Of a stretch of 28,941 nt of DNA, positions 1 through 7,242 are shown in pieces. The position numbers and the translations under genes are program-made. Each line of letters opens with the position of its first letter. Positions within the stretch are counted from its first letter, which is position 1. Location: positions 1 through 28,941 of the forward strand of contig CAXFAI010000046.1 of the NCBI GenBank assembly GCA_964001305.1, given 5' to 3'. The notes beneath the pieces were generated by a model. It was not told the DNA's origin, did not search any database, and saw nothing but the letters and a program-made list of their open reading frames with translations. Source of the DNA: CAJXMH01 sp964001305. GTDB lineage: Bacteria > Bacteroidota > Bacteroidia > Flavobacteriales_E > Vicingaceae.

Positions 1-171
1 ACTAAAGCCTTCCACTCATTTCATGAGTGATGCTTTTTTAGTTTTAGTGCTTTTGAGCAAATTAAGATTGCCTTCGCTTTGCTTCGGCCATCTTGTAGTG
101 GGTGAGACTAGACTAAAGCCTTCCACTCATTTCATGAGTGATGCTTTTTTAGTTTTAGTGCTTTTGAGCAA
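1..171. repeat. 60-bp perfect direct repeat, two copies
   Basis: Positions 1-60 and 112-171 are identical over 60 nt, offset by 111 bp, with a different 51-nt spacer (61-111). Each copy holds a hairpin (stem CACTCAT/ATGAGTG, loop TTC) flanked by AAAGC and GCTTTTTT, so it resembles an intrinsic terminator. I see no gene in 1-228. An 86-codon plus-strand reading frame here is explained by the 111-bp period, which is a multiple of three. The block lies downstream of the minus-strand tRNA operon and may be a duplicated operon end. The first copy may continue outside the window. Confidence 0.85.
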
Positions 172-197
172 GCTCAACGCACTAAAACTAAAAAAGC
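143..197. repeat. 55-bp near-perfect palindrome
   Basis: The 19-nt arms at 143-161 and 179-197 are exact reverse complements (GCTTTTTTAGTTTTAGTGC). The 17-nt centre contains a second inverted pair, TTGAGC-AA-GCTCAA. One arm is the end of the second 60-bp repeat and the other overlaps the tRNA-Pro terminator, so the palindrome joins the two. It may be two opposed terminator tails that have converged; its function is not known. Confidence 0.8.
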
Positions 198-223
198 CTC
201 CAATCTTTCGATTGAAGGCTTTT
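192..223 (-). terminator. Intrinsic terminator of the tRNA-Pro operon
   Basis: On the minus strand a stem AAAAGCCT/AGGCTTTT with an inner ATC/GAT-type stem is followed by a T-rich tract. It begins 6 nt after the tRNA-Pro 3' end and would end the tRNA-Ser / GIY-YIG / tRNA-Pro transcript. Confidence 0.8.
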
Positions 224-228
224 GTCTG

Positions 229-303
229 TCGGGGCGGCAAGATTCGAACTTGCGACCTCCTGCTCCCAAAGCAGGCGCGATAACCGGGCTACGCTACGCC
301 CCG
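229..303 (-). tRNA. tRNA-Pro (anticodon TGG)
   Basis: This is a complete 75-nt cloverleaf on the minus strand. The acceptor stem is CGGGGCG/CGCCCCG with discriminator A. The anticodon stem CCTGC/GCAGG encloses the loop TTTGGGA, giving anticodon TGG. The T arm is GCAAG-TTCGAAT-CTTGC. CCA is not encoded. It is probably the last gene of a small tRNA operon, with a terminator 6 nt downstream. Its first ten nucleotides overlap the end of the upstream GIY-YIG gene, and its first 54 nt are repeated, with a different anticodon arm, 302 bp upstream. Confidence 0.97.
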
Positions 304-536
304 AGTTTGTTATCATTTAAAAAGCGGCTTGCACCTCTTTTCTTAATTTTTCGTTCCAAAATTATGGCTTCGCTTCTATTTAAGCAATATTGACTCCAAA
401 TTAATTCCCACGGAGTACCTCTTTTGGTAAATTTTTCTCGTCCATTATTATGTCTATCTAAACGATTAGTCAAATCTTGAGTTTGACCAACATAATGTTT
501 CTTTAAAGAACGACTGTACAATATATAAACGAACAT
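294..536 (-). CDS. Small stand-alone GIY-YIG nuclease within a tRNA-Pro duplication
   Basis: The 80-residue protein is a single GIY-YIG domain. Residues VYI (3-5) and YVG (15-17) form the two beta strands that name the family. Arg in the segment LTNRLDRHN and Glu in LERKIKKR fit the catalytic Arg and metal-binding Glu. There is no extra DNA-binding domain, as in the short COG2827-type proteins. The gene starts just downstream of a tRNA-Pro 5' portion. Its last codons (LGA-stop) are read from the first nucleotides of the intact tRNA-Pro, and the TAG stop is tRNA positions 8-10. All elements share one strand, so the mRNA and tRNAs are probably cut from one transcript. By family, DNA cleavage is likely; a homing role at the tRNA gene is inferred. 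It could instead be a domesticated nuclease that simply sits here. Confidence 0.88.
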   Translation of the reverse strand: MFVYILYSRSLKKHYVGQTQDLTNRLDRHNNGREKFTKRGTPWELIWSQYCLNRSEAIILERKIKKRGASRFLNDNKLGA

Positions 537-551
537 TCTGTAGCAGTTTGT

Positions 552-605
552 TTGCGACCTTCACGCCTATGGCGTGACGCGATAACCGGGCTACGCTACG
601 CCCCG
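552..605 (-). pseudogene. Truncated tRNA-Pro relic (5' 54 nt, altered anticodon arm)
   Basis: In minus-strand order this copies nt 1-54 of the tRNA-Pro at 229-303: acceptor 5' strand, D arm, anticodon-arm position, variable loop and four bases of the T stem. The T loop and acceptor 3' strand are missing. The 5' 29-nt block (578-606) is identical to 276-304. The 17-nt anticodon arm is replaced by an unrelated perfect hairpin of equal length (TCACGCC-ATA-GGCGTGA), which lacks U33 and a proline anticodon. It lies 16 nt after tRNA-Ser, a natural spacing for a tandem tRNA pair, so it probably marks the original tRNA-Pro position. Confidence 0.85.
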
Positions 606-621
606 ATTGGTATCGCTAAAG

Positions 622-710
622 CGGAGAGAGGGGGATTCGAACCCCCGATACCCGTTTCCAGGTATGCATGTTTAGCAAACATGTGGTTTCAGCCACTCAC
701 CCACCTCTCC
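622..710 (-). tRNA. tRNA-Ser (anticodon GCT)
   Basis: This is an 89-nt class II tRNA on the minus strand. The acceptor stem is GGAGAGG/TCTCTCC. The anticodon stem CATGT/ACATG holds loop TTGCTAA, giving anticodon GCT. A long variable arm (ATACC...GGTAT) and T arm GGGGG-TTCGAAT-CCCCC follow. CCA is not encoded. It is the first gene of the minus-strand tRNA operon. Confidence 0.96.
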
Positions 711-721
711 GAAGCGGTGGA

Positions 722-729
722 CAAAAGTA
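722..729 (-). promoter_or_regulatory. -7 promoter element for the tRNA-Ser operon
   Basis: The minus strand reads TACTTTTG, an exact match to the Bacteroidota -7 consensus TAnnTTTG, 12 nt before tRNA-Ser. The same octamer lies just before the other tRNA-Ser (20222-20229). I see no convincing -33 TTG at the usual spacing. Confidence 0.65.
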
Positions 730-843
730 AGCAGGATTTTTTAGTTCGTAAAACTAAATTTTACCTTTTTTCATTTTTTTCTAGCTTAGCTTAACATTCA
801 ATAAATGCTTAAGCTTGTTTAGTCTTAAAAACCTCAACCATTC

Positions 844-2541
844 ATGCTGAAAAAATCTTCTTTTTACTTGATTTTACTTATCTATTTTAGTGCATGTAAG
901 CCTGAAAAGACAAGCAATACCAACACATTAAATATAAGAACAAGCAGCAGCACAAATAATTTAAATCCGGTTACATGTACTTCAAGTTTTTCAAACTACC
1001 TCTGTCTACAAATTTTTCAAACTTTATTAGCGTTTGATTTTGAGTCGGAAGAACTAGTTGGAGTTCTTGCAGAGTCAAGTCCTAAAGTAAAGAAGATAAA
1101 TGACAACTTATTAGAGCTTAGTTTTAAATTGAGAGAAGAAGCTCAATTTGATGATGGAAAACCTATAATGGCAGAAGACTTTATTTTTTCATTAAAAGCT
1201 CATTTATGCAAGGGAGTAAACTCCTCTTCTACCCGCTTTTTTCAATTTATTAAGCAAATTGAAAAAGATTCATCAGATTCAAAATCATTTAAAGTCATCT
1301 GTGAAAACCTAGGTAATGCTACTCCATTTTATGTAGGTTCTATTTATATACTTGATAAAAGAGTGTTTGATGCAAAAGGCTATTTGGATTCCCTTGACTT
1401 GGAATCATTTTTAAATCAGGAAGATGACAGCTTAATGAATTTATTTGCTGAGCAGTTTAACAGTCCATCATTTAGCAACCAAATTAACAATATTCAAGGC
1501 ACTGGTTCTTATAGAATTAGTCAGTGGAAAGAAGGCCAACAAATTGTGCTTGAAGCAAAAGAAAACTGGTGGGGAAAACAACTTGAAGCTATTCATAGCT
1601 ATTTCAATGTTAAAAGTAAGAGACTGAGCTATCAAACTATAGAAGATGATAACACCGCTTTAATGGCTTTACAAAGTGGTGAGATTGACTTCTCTACTTC
1701 TTTAGGGTATCAACAAGTTGAAAAAATCAATCAGCATCTCATTCCTTTTAATATAGAATCCATTGAAAAAACAGGATATCAATTTATCGGCTTTAATTTA
1801 ATTCATCCTATTCTTAAACACCTTGAAGTTAGGCGTGCTATTTCTTATTGTACTCCTAGAGAATTAATGCTAAAAAATATTTTTTCGAATCAAGGCAATC
1901 TTACTTCGGCTCCTGTATCGGCCAAAGCTTATCAGACTTATTTTGAAAAACAATTCTTTGAATTTAATACAGACTCTGCAAAGTCAGTTTTAAAGCAAGC
2001 AGGTTGGAAAGACGCTAATGAAAATGGTATTCTAGATCAAGTCATTGATGGAAACCTTGTTGAATTAACGCTAGACTATGCCTACAATAGTGATAATGAA
2101 GAACGTAAATCCGTAGGCCTATTCTTAAAACAAGAAGCCGAAAAAGTGGGGATTCAAATTCGTTTATCTCCTTACGAATGGCAAACCTATAACCAAAAGT
2201 TGAGGAACGATGAGTTTGAGATTTTCTATTATGCCTTTAGCACCAATGCGCTTCCTCCTGATCTCAGTCGGACTTTTCATTCAGATGGCATTCAACGAAA
2301 ATCCAACTTATTTGGCTATCAAAATGAAATCACAGATAGTTTAATTACTGCCATGAAATTTGAATTTGATAAACAATCTCATGACGAACTGTTTATTAAA
2401 GCAACTCAACAAATCAATAATGACATGCCCTGTGTTTTTCTATGGAGTTTGAATGAAATTATGGTTTCAAGACCTAATATTTCTATGTCTACCAGTAATT
2501 TAAGACCACACTACTGGGCGCCTGCATTTGTTAAAGAATAG
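844..2541 (+). CDS. Peptide-type ABC transporter substrate-binding lipoprotein
   Basis: The 565-residue protein fits the SBP_bac_5 family (OppA/DppA type), which captures peptides or similar solutes for an importer. It starts with a lipoprotein signal: Lys residues, a hydrophobic stretch, then a lipobox ending SAC with Cys18 as the likely lipid site. Typical family segments follow: early substrate-pocket region, a GTGSYRISQW-like turn near the middle, and the hinge segment near VRRAISYC. Length is normal for the family. The gene is followed after one base by the first permease, so the three genes 844-5033 look like one operon. The substrate cannot be told from sequence. It lies divergent from the tRNA-Ser operon; I see no strong promoter in the 133-bp gap. 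Confidence 0.93.
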   Translation: MLKKSSFYLILLIYFSACKPEKTSNTNTLNIRTSSSTNNLNPVTCTSSFSNYLCLQIFQTLLAFDFESEELVGVLAESSPKVKKINDNLLELSFKLREEAQFDDGKPIMAEDFIFSLKAHLCKGVNSSSTRFFQFIKQIEKDSSDSKSFKVICENLGNATPFYVGSIYILDKRVFDAKGYLDSLDLESFLNQEDDSLMNLFAEQFNSPSFSNQINNIQGTGSYRISQWKEGQQIVLEAKENWWGKQLEAIHSYFNVKSKRLSYQTIEDDNTALMALQSGEIDFSTSLGYQQVEKINQHLIPFNIESIEKTGYQFIGFNLIHPILKHLEVRRAISYCTPRELMLKNIFSNQGNLTSAPVSAKAYQTYFEKQFFEFNTDSAKSVLKQAGWKDANENGILDQVIDGNLVELTLDYAYNSDNEERKSVGLFLKQEAEKVGIQIRLSPYEWQTYNQKLRNDEFEIFYYAFSTNALPPDLSRTFHSDGIQRKSNLFGYQNEITDSLITAMKFEFDKQSHDELFIKATQQINNDMPCVFLWSLNEIMVSRPNISMSTSNLRPHYWAPAFVKE

Positions 2542-2542
2542 A

Positions 2543-3883
2543 ATGGTTACCTATTTTACAAAACGTTTACTTTGGTTTATACCAACTTTGTGCCTGATAT
2601 CGGTATGCACTTTTTTTCTAATTTGTTTAAGCCCTGGTGATCCATTTATAGAATATCAGAATATTGATGAACTAGAAAAATGGCAAATTGAAGAGTTAAT
2701 CAGCAAACAAAGAAACTCCTTTGGTTTGAATGAGCCCTATTTCTATTTTAGCATTTTCCGAAAATCTTCGACTGATACAGCTCATCGAATTCATGATTTA
2801 AAAGTTAAAAACAGATTACTTAGTCTAGCTTACCAAAGTGGCTCTTGGGAACCTATTCATGACTATTTCAAGGAATTGAAAGTCGCCAATAAAAAAGGAC
2901 ACATCTCTAATTCAACTTATACTAAGCTATTGTTAATTGAAACCATTGATGAATTAAAAAACTACAAGCAAGCACATCCTAACGAAATCTCTCAATCGCC
3001 TCCGCTAAGTGACTTAATTGACCAACTGTCTATTTCTAATTTCAGTCTTAACAATTATCTTTTAAGCTTTAAATTCAATGGTCTAGACAATCAATATCAC
3101 AACTGGATTAGTGCATTTTTAACAGGAAATTGGAGCTATTCCTTGAGAAATCATGAAGTAAGTGGGACCAAAATAAAAATGGCTTTAAACTGGACAATTA
3201 CATTAAGCATCATATCCATTTTGCTTAGCTTAATCATTGCTGTTCCACTCGGTGTATATGCTGCGAATAATCCAAATAAAACATTTACCAAAGTTGTTAA
3301 CTATCTCTTTACGGCACTTTATGGAGTTCCAAATTTTTGGATGGCAACTATACTCCTTTTGCTTTTTGCTAGTGGGCAATATTTAAATTGGTTTCCACTT
3401 TATGGTATAGGCGAAGCATCCGAAAATCATTCGCTAATTGAGTCAATATCAATTCACGCTCCTTACCTTGTTCTACCAATCATTTGTTACAGCTACGGTT
3501 CTCTAGCTTACATTTATCGTCATACCTTCAGCAGTGTATCGAATGAATTAAAAAAAGACTACATCAAAACTGCATATTCGAAAGGTTTAAACTCAAGGTC
3601 AGTCCTTTGGAATCATGCTTTTAAAAATGGAAGTCTGCCTCTAGTTACATTATTAGGAGGATTAATTCCTGTTCTTATTTCCGGCTCATTTGTTATTGAA
3701 TACATTTTTAGCATTCCAGGAATGGGAAAATTAAGCATTGATAGTTTTTTAAGTCGTGACTACCCAGTCATTTTTACTATAAGTATGCTTGGGGCAAGTT
3801 TTACATTAATTGGAGTTTTTCTAGCGGATATAATCTATCACTTTTTAGATCCAAGAATTAAATTATATCAGAATAGGAATTAG
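2543..3883 (+). CDS. ABC transporter permease, OppB/DppB type, with enlarged periplasmic domain
   Basis: I chose the ATG at 2543 over an in-frame TTG at 2528 because it gives a clean N-terminal membrane anchor and lies one base after the lipoprotein stop. The resulting protein has 446 residues. A first membrane helix (about 8-29) is followed by the usual SPGDP motif. About 150 polar residues come before the BPD_transp_1 core, which has several membrane helices and an EAA-type loop (DYIKTAYSKGLNSRSVLWNHAFKN) that would touch the ATPase. Standard OppB proteins have roughly 310-340 residues, so the N-terminal external loop is expanded. The partner permease follows 7 nt downstream. No ATP-binding subunit is nearby. 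Confidence 0.92.
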   Translation: MVTYFTKRLLWFIPTLCLISVCTFFLICLSPGDPFIEYQNIDELEKWQIEELISKQRNSFGLNEPYFYFSIFRKSSTDTAHRIHDLKVKNRLLSLAYQSGSWEPIHDYFKELKVANKKGHISNSTYTKLLLIETIDELKNYKQAHPNEISQSPPLSDLIDQLSISNFSLNNYLLSFKFNGLDNQYHNWISAFLTGNWSYSLRNHEVSGTKIKMALNWTITLSIISILLSLIIAVPLGVYAANNPNKTFTKVVNYLFTALYGVPNFWMATILLLLFASGQYLNWFPLYGIGEASENHSLIESISIHAPYLVLPIICYSYGSLAYIYRHTFSSVSNELKKDYIKTAYSKGLNSRSVLWNHAFKNGSLPLVTLLGGLIPVLISGSFVIEYIFSIPGMGKLSIDSFLSRDYPVIFTISMLGASFTLIGVFLADIIYHFLDPRIKLYQNRN

Positions 3884-3890
3884 CACTTAG

Positions 3891-5033
3891 ATGAAGACAA
3901 ATGGAAAGACATATCGTTTGAGTATCTACTTTTTGTTAAGCATAGCTATAATAGGCGTTTTAGCTCCGCTTTTAGCAAATCATAAACCCCTGCTTGCTAA
4001 AAGTGAAAATGGCTATCATTTTCCTTTTCTTCAAGAAAAGCTAAATACCCATTATACTTTTAAAATAAGTGCACCCATACCCTACTCTGCTTCCACAATA
4101 GATTACAATCAAACCAAAGCCATTAGTCCATTTGAAGTTCAACAAACAAAGACATTATCTGAAAGACACTGGCTTGGAACTGATCATTTGGGTAGAGATG
4201 TTTTAGCTCAATTAATTCATGCTTGTAAAACTGTACTCTTGGTTGCTTTTGGAGGCATAGGCTTGGCCTTATTCATTGGTCTTTTGTTAGGAGGTATTTC
4301 TGCATATTGGTCAGATGATAAAAAGCAAATGAATCAAATCGTCTTTATTGGCAATTTTATAGCAATTTGTATATTAATTTCAACACTAATACTAATACCA
4401 CCCTATTCATTGAATGGCATTCAATCTAATGTTCTTTGGTCTTCCGTATTAATTGTGACAGGATTAAATGTTTTATTATGGCTAATAATAAATCACTTTT
4501 GTCACTTACTGAGTTTCAAATTCCCTAAAAAAATCAACTTACCCTTTGATTTAATCATCAATCGTTTTATAGAAACCATAGAATCGTTGCCACTACTGAT
4601 GATAGTTGTTGTTTTAAGTGCCATTTTTAAGGGTGGCATGGGTAGTCTTATATTAATCATTGGTTTTACGGCTTGGACAAGAATTGCCAAATACTTTAGA
4701 GGGGAAATACTTAAAGTAAAGTCTTTAGGGTATATTGAAAGTGCTGAATCTATTGGCTTAACCGACATTCAAATTTTTCTCAAACATATTATGCCCAATG
4801 CAATCTCTCCTGTTTTGGTAAGTACCGCCTTTGGTATAGTTTCTGCCATTATGATTGAGGCTAGTCTTTCATTTTTAGGTATAGGTTTAAGTGCTGAAGA
4901 AGCTTCATGGGGAGGAATGATTGCAAGTGCTAGAAATAACTTGGACGCTTGGTGGCTAGGATTTTTCCCAGGGATTGCATTGTTTCTAACCCTTTTAAGC
5001 TGCAATACTATTGCAAAGCATTTTTCCAAGTAA
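3891..5033 (+). CDS. ABC transporter permease, OppC/DppC type, with inserted hydrophobic segment
   Basis: The 380-residue protein has an N-terminal helix (about 11-29) and the family motif GTDHLGRDV near residue 100. Membrane helices of BPD_transp_1 and an EAA loop (SIGLTDIQIFLKHIMPNAISP) come next, then the C-terminal SFLGIGLSAEEASWGGMI signature. Between the first core helix and the EAA region there is an extra stretch of about 80 residues with two further hydrophobic segments, making it longer than the usual 280-310 residues. It completes the lipoprotein-permease-permease operon. Its stop is only 4 nt from the stop of the convergent pgpH-like gene, with no terminator hairpin between them. 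Confidence 0.92.
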   Translation: MKTNGKTYRLSIYFLLSIAIIGVLAPLLANHKPLLAKSENGYHFPFLQEKLNTHYTFKISAPIPYSASTIDYNQTKAISPFEVQQTKTLSERHWLGTDHLGRDVLAQLIHACKTVLLVAFGGIGLALFIGLLLGGISAYWSDDKKQMNQIVFIGNFIAICILISTLILIPPYSLNGIQSNVLWSSVLIVTGLNVLLWLIINHFCHLLSFKFPKKINLPFDLIINRFIETIESLPLLMIVVVLSAIFKGGMGSLILIIGFTAWTRIAKYFRGEILKVKSLGYIESAESIGLTDIQIFLKHIMPNAISPVLVSTAFGIVSAIMIEASLSFLGIGLSAEEASWGGMIASARNNLDAWWLGFFPGIALFLTLLSCNTIAKHFSK

Positions 5034-5037
5034 ACAT

Positions 5038-7110
5038 TTATTCAGGGTACTCAACCCGGACATGATAAATGCTCATCAACTTCTTTTTAAAGATTTTCTT
5101 AATCTCTGTAATATCTTTAAAGGTTATATCAGCATTTAAAAATTGACCCTCTGCGGTTTGCGTATCAATTATTCCGTCAACTAAGTTTTCAATGCGTTTC
5201 CCATCGTATTTAGGCAAACTTCTAGAGGCAGCTTCTACAGAGTCTGCCATCATTAATACTGCTGTTTCTTTGGAATAAGGAGTAGGCCCAGGGTACCTAA
5301 ATTTCGATTCATCAATCTCTTCATCTGGGTTTTGTTGCTTGTATTGATGATAAAAATAGTTGGTCTTACTAGTTCCATGATGGGTCCTGATAAAGTCGAT
5401 AATGATATCCGGCAATTTGTACCTTCTCGCCAATTCTATTCCCCGAATGACATGTTCTATAATTATTTCAGCACTTTCTTCAGGCTCCAATTCTTCATGC
5501 GGGTTGTAATCTGAATTTTGATTTTCAATGAAATAATTCGGCATATTCATTTTACCAATATCATGATACAATGCACCTGTTCTAACCAGAAGAGCATTTC
5601 CTCCTATATTTCTTATGGCTTCCTCAGCCAAATTTGAAACCTGTAAAGAGTGCTGAAAAGTTCCGGGGGCTTTCAAGTTTAACTTTCGAAGAAGCTTGCT
5701 ATTTGTATCCGCCAACTCTAAAAGAGTAACATCTGATACAAATCCAAATATCTTCTCAAAAATGTAGACCAAAGGATAAGTAAACAAAGTCAGCATTGCA
5801 CTGCCAAAAAACCATCCTAAAAACTTCCAATTGGTCTCTTCAAATGAGCCCTCTTGAATTAATCCAATGCTTAAGTACACCAAACTATATACACCGAAAA
5901 TAACTAAGGAAGAAAGAAATAAGTGACTTCGATTTCTAAGGTTGATGATGCTAAATAAGGTCAACATGCCTGCCATCATTTGTATGATGATAAACTCATA
6001 AGGATTTGGAGCAATAAAGCCAACTAATAGTATGGTTACCATGTGAGCAAATAAGGCAATACGCAAATTAAAAAAGGTACGGATTAGCAAGGGTAACATA
6101 CAAAATGGAACCAAATACAAATTCACATTTTCAATTTTGATTGCCATCTTTGAAGCAAATACAAAAAGAACCATCAAAACGAGTAAAAACAGGGTTTTTA
6201 GTTCGTTTCTAAGAATTTCAGGTTTGTAAGAAATTAAGAAAAGAGCAAAAGATAAAATCAACAAAGAAACAAGTACAATTTGTCCGAGTAATATCCAATA
6301 AACTTGTGAATTGTCTCCCAGTTGAGCTTCATATTCTCTTTTCAGAGATTCAATCAACTGATATTTACGATCATTAATTAATTCTCCTTTTGCAATCACC
6401 CGTTCACCAATTTGCACCATTCCTTGAGCTAAAGAAATTTGGCTCAAGACTTCCTCCTTCATCAAACGATTCGTTTCTTCATCATAAGCAATGTTTCTTT
6501 GCAAACAATCTTCCATCGCTTTAAGCAAAAAGCTTCGTTCTACGGCACTTACATTTCTTAAACTATCTTTTAATTCGGCATAAGCAGACTGAATCGTGTT
6601 CATATTTTCAAGAACGCGTATCACAGCTACATTATCATTCAAAACATTCACCTCAAAATCACCGTCCTTTCCTTCTATGCTTTCATGAAGCTCAATAATG
6701 CCCTTCTGATAAAGATGCTTAATCCAAGACAAGCCTTTGTTTCGCAATCTATATTCCGATTGATTAGAGTATTCTCCCTCAGAAGCGAATTGAGACCAAC
6801 TATTCTCAAACTGAGTTTCAAAACGATTAATAGACTCATTTTCAATAGATTTATTTCTAAAAAAGTATGGTTTTAAGCTTTTAAGAACTTCTTTCTTTTC
6901 TTCACTTAAAACTTCCTCCGACTTATAAATTGGATAATTATAAGGGGCTATTAAATCCTCATGGGGCCATGGCTTACCTTTCTGAAATTCATATTTAAAT
7001 TTACCTTCCCTTGGATAAATTAAAACAATAGCTGCCACGGCCATAACAAATAATACGACCTTAAATAGCAAGGAATGTCGATCTCTTATAAAGGCTAATA
7101 CTTTATGCAT
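5038..7110 (-). CDS. pgpH: 7TM-HD membrane phosphodiesterase (PgpH-like, c-di-AMP)
   Basis: The 690-residue protein has the layout of PgpH: an N-terminal helix (about 17-33), a 7TMR-HDED extracellular domain (about 50-260), seven membrane helices (about 270-470) and a cytoplasmic HD domain. The HD domain shows His487 (FQHSLQ), the His516-Asp517 pair (YHDIGK) and a later THHGTSK, which together fit a metal-binding HD phosphodiesterase. Characterised relatives degrade cyclic-di-AMP and so affect osmotic balance and cell-wall state; this activity is inferred from family. The start gives a short basic leader before the first helix. The minus strand reads TACTTTCG about 22 nt upstream, one base off the -7 consensus. 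It converges on the ABC permease gene. Confidence 0.9.
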   Translation of the reverse strand: MHKVLAFIRDRHSLLFKVVLFVMAVAAIVLIYPREGKFKYEFQKGKPWPHEDLIAPYNYPIYKSEEVLSEEKKEVLKSLKPYFFRNKSIENESINRFETQFENSWSQFASEGEYSNQSEYRLRNKGLSWIKHLYQKGIIELHESIEGKDGDFEVNVLNDNVAVIRVLENMNTIQSAYAELKDSLRNVSAVERSFLLKAMEDCLQRNIAYDEETNRLMKEEVLSQISLAQGMVQIGERVIAKGELINDRKYQLIESLKREYEAQLGDNSQVYWILLGQIVLVSLLILSFALFLISYKPEILRNELKTLFLLVLMVLFVFASKMAIKIENVNLYLVPFCMLPLLIRTFFNLRIALFAHMVTILLVGFIAPNPYEFIIIQMMAGMLTLFSIINLRNRSHLFLSSLVIFGVYSLVYLSIGLIQEGSFEETNWKFLGWFFGSAMLTLFTYPLVYIFEKIFGFVSDVTLLELADTNSKLLRKLNLKAPGTFQHSLQVSNLAEEAIRNIGGNALLVRTGALYHDIGKMNMPNYFIENQNSDYNPHEELEPEESAEIIIEHVIRGIELARRYKLPDIIIDFIRTHHGTSKTNYFYHQYKQQNPDEEIDESKFRYPGPTPYSKETAVLMMADSVEAASRSLPKYDGKRIENLVDGIIDTQTAEGQFLNADITFKDITEIKKIFKKKLMSIYHVRVEYPE

Positions 7111-7209
7111 GAAATAGATTCAAGATGAGCACGAAAGTAAGACATAATCCATAAATAAAAAGGCCTTGCTTTCAATCTTATTCAGCTATCATAAACGTCT
7201 CCTTTTGTT

Positions 7210-7217
7210 TACTTTTG
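7210..7217 (+). promoter_or_regulatory. -7 promoter element for the thiolase gene
   Basis: TACTTTTG matches TAnnTTTG exactly and lies 25 nt before the thiolase ATG. No clear -33 TTG is seen. It would drive thiolase and probably the NlpC/P60 gene behind it. Confidence 0.55.
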
Positions 7218-7242
7218 CGAAAATTCAGTTAAAAAATAGCTT

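Noticed and set aside
1..197. CRISPR array
   Set aside because: There are only two repeat copies of 60 bp with one spacer, the repeat holds a terminator-like hairpin, and no cas gene is present.
23..283. 86-codon plus-strand frame across the 60-bp repeats and into tRNA-Pro
   Set aside because: The repeated peptide segment follows from a 111-bp repeat period, a multiple of three. The frame runs antisense through the tRNA and has no family features.
552..794. 80-codon plus-strand frame over the tRNA relic and tRNA-Ser
   Set aside because: It is antisense to the tRNA genes and shows no protein-family pattern.
2528..2542. Upstream TTG start for the OppB-type permease
   Set aside because: It would overlap the lipoprotein gene and add residues before a normal start; the ATG at 2543 fits better.
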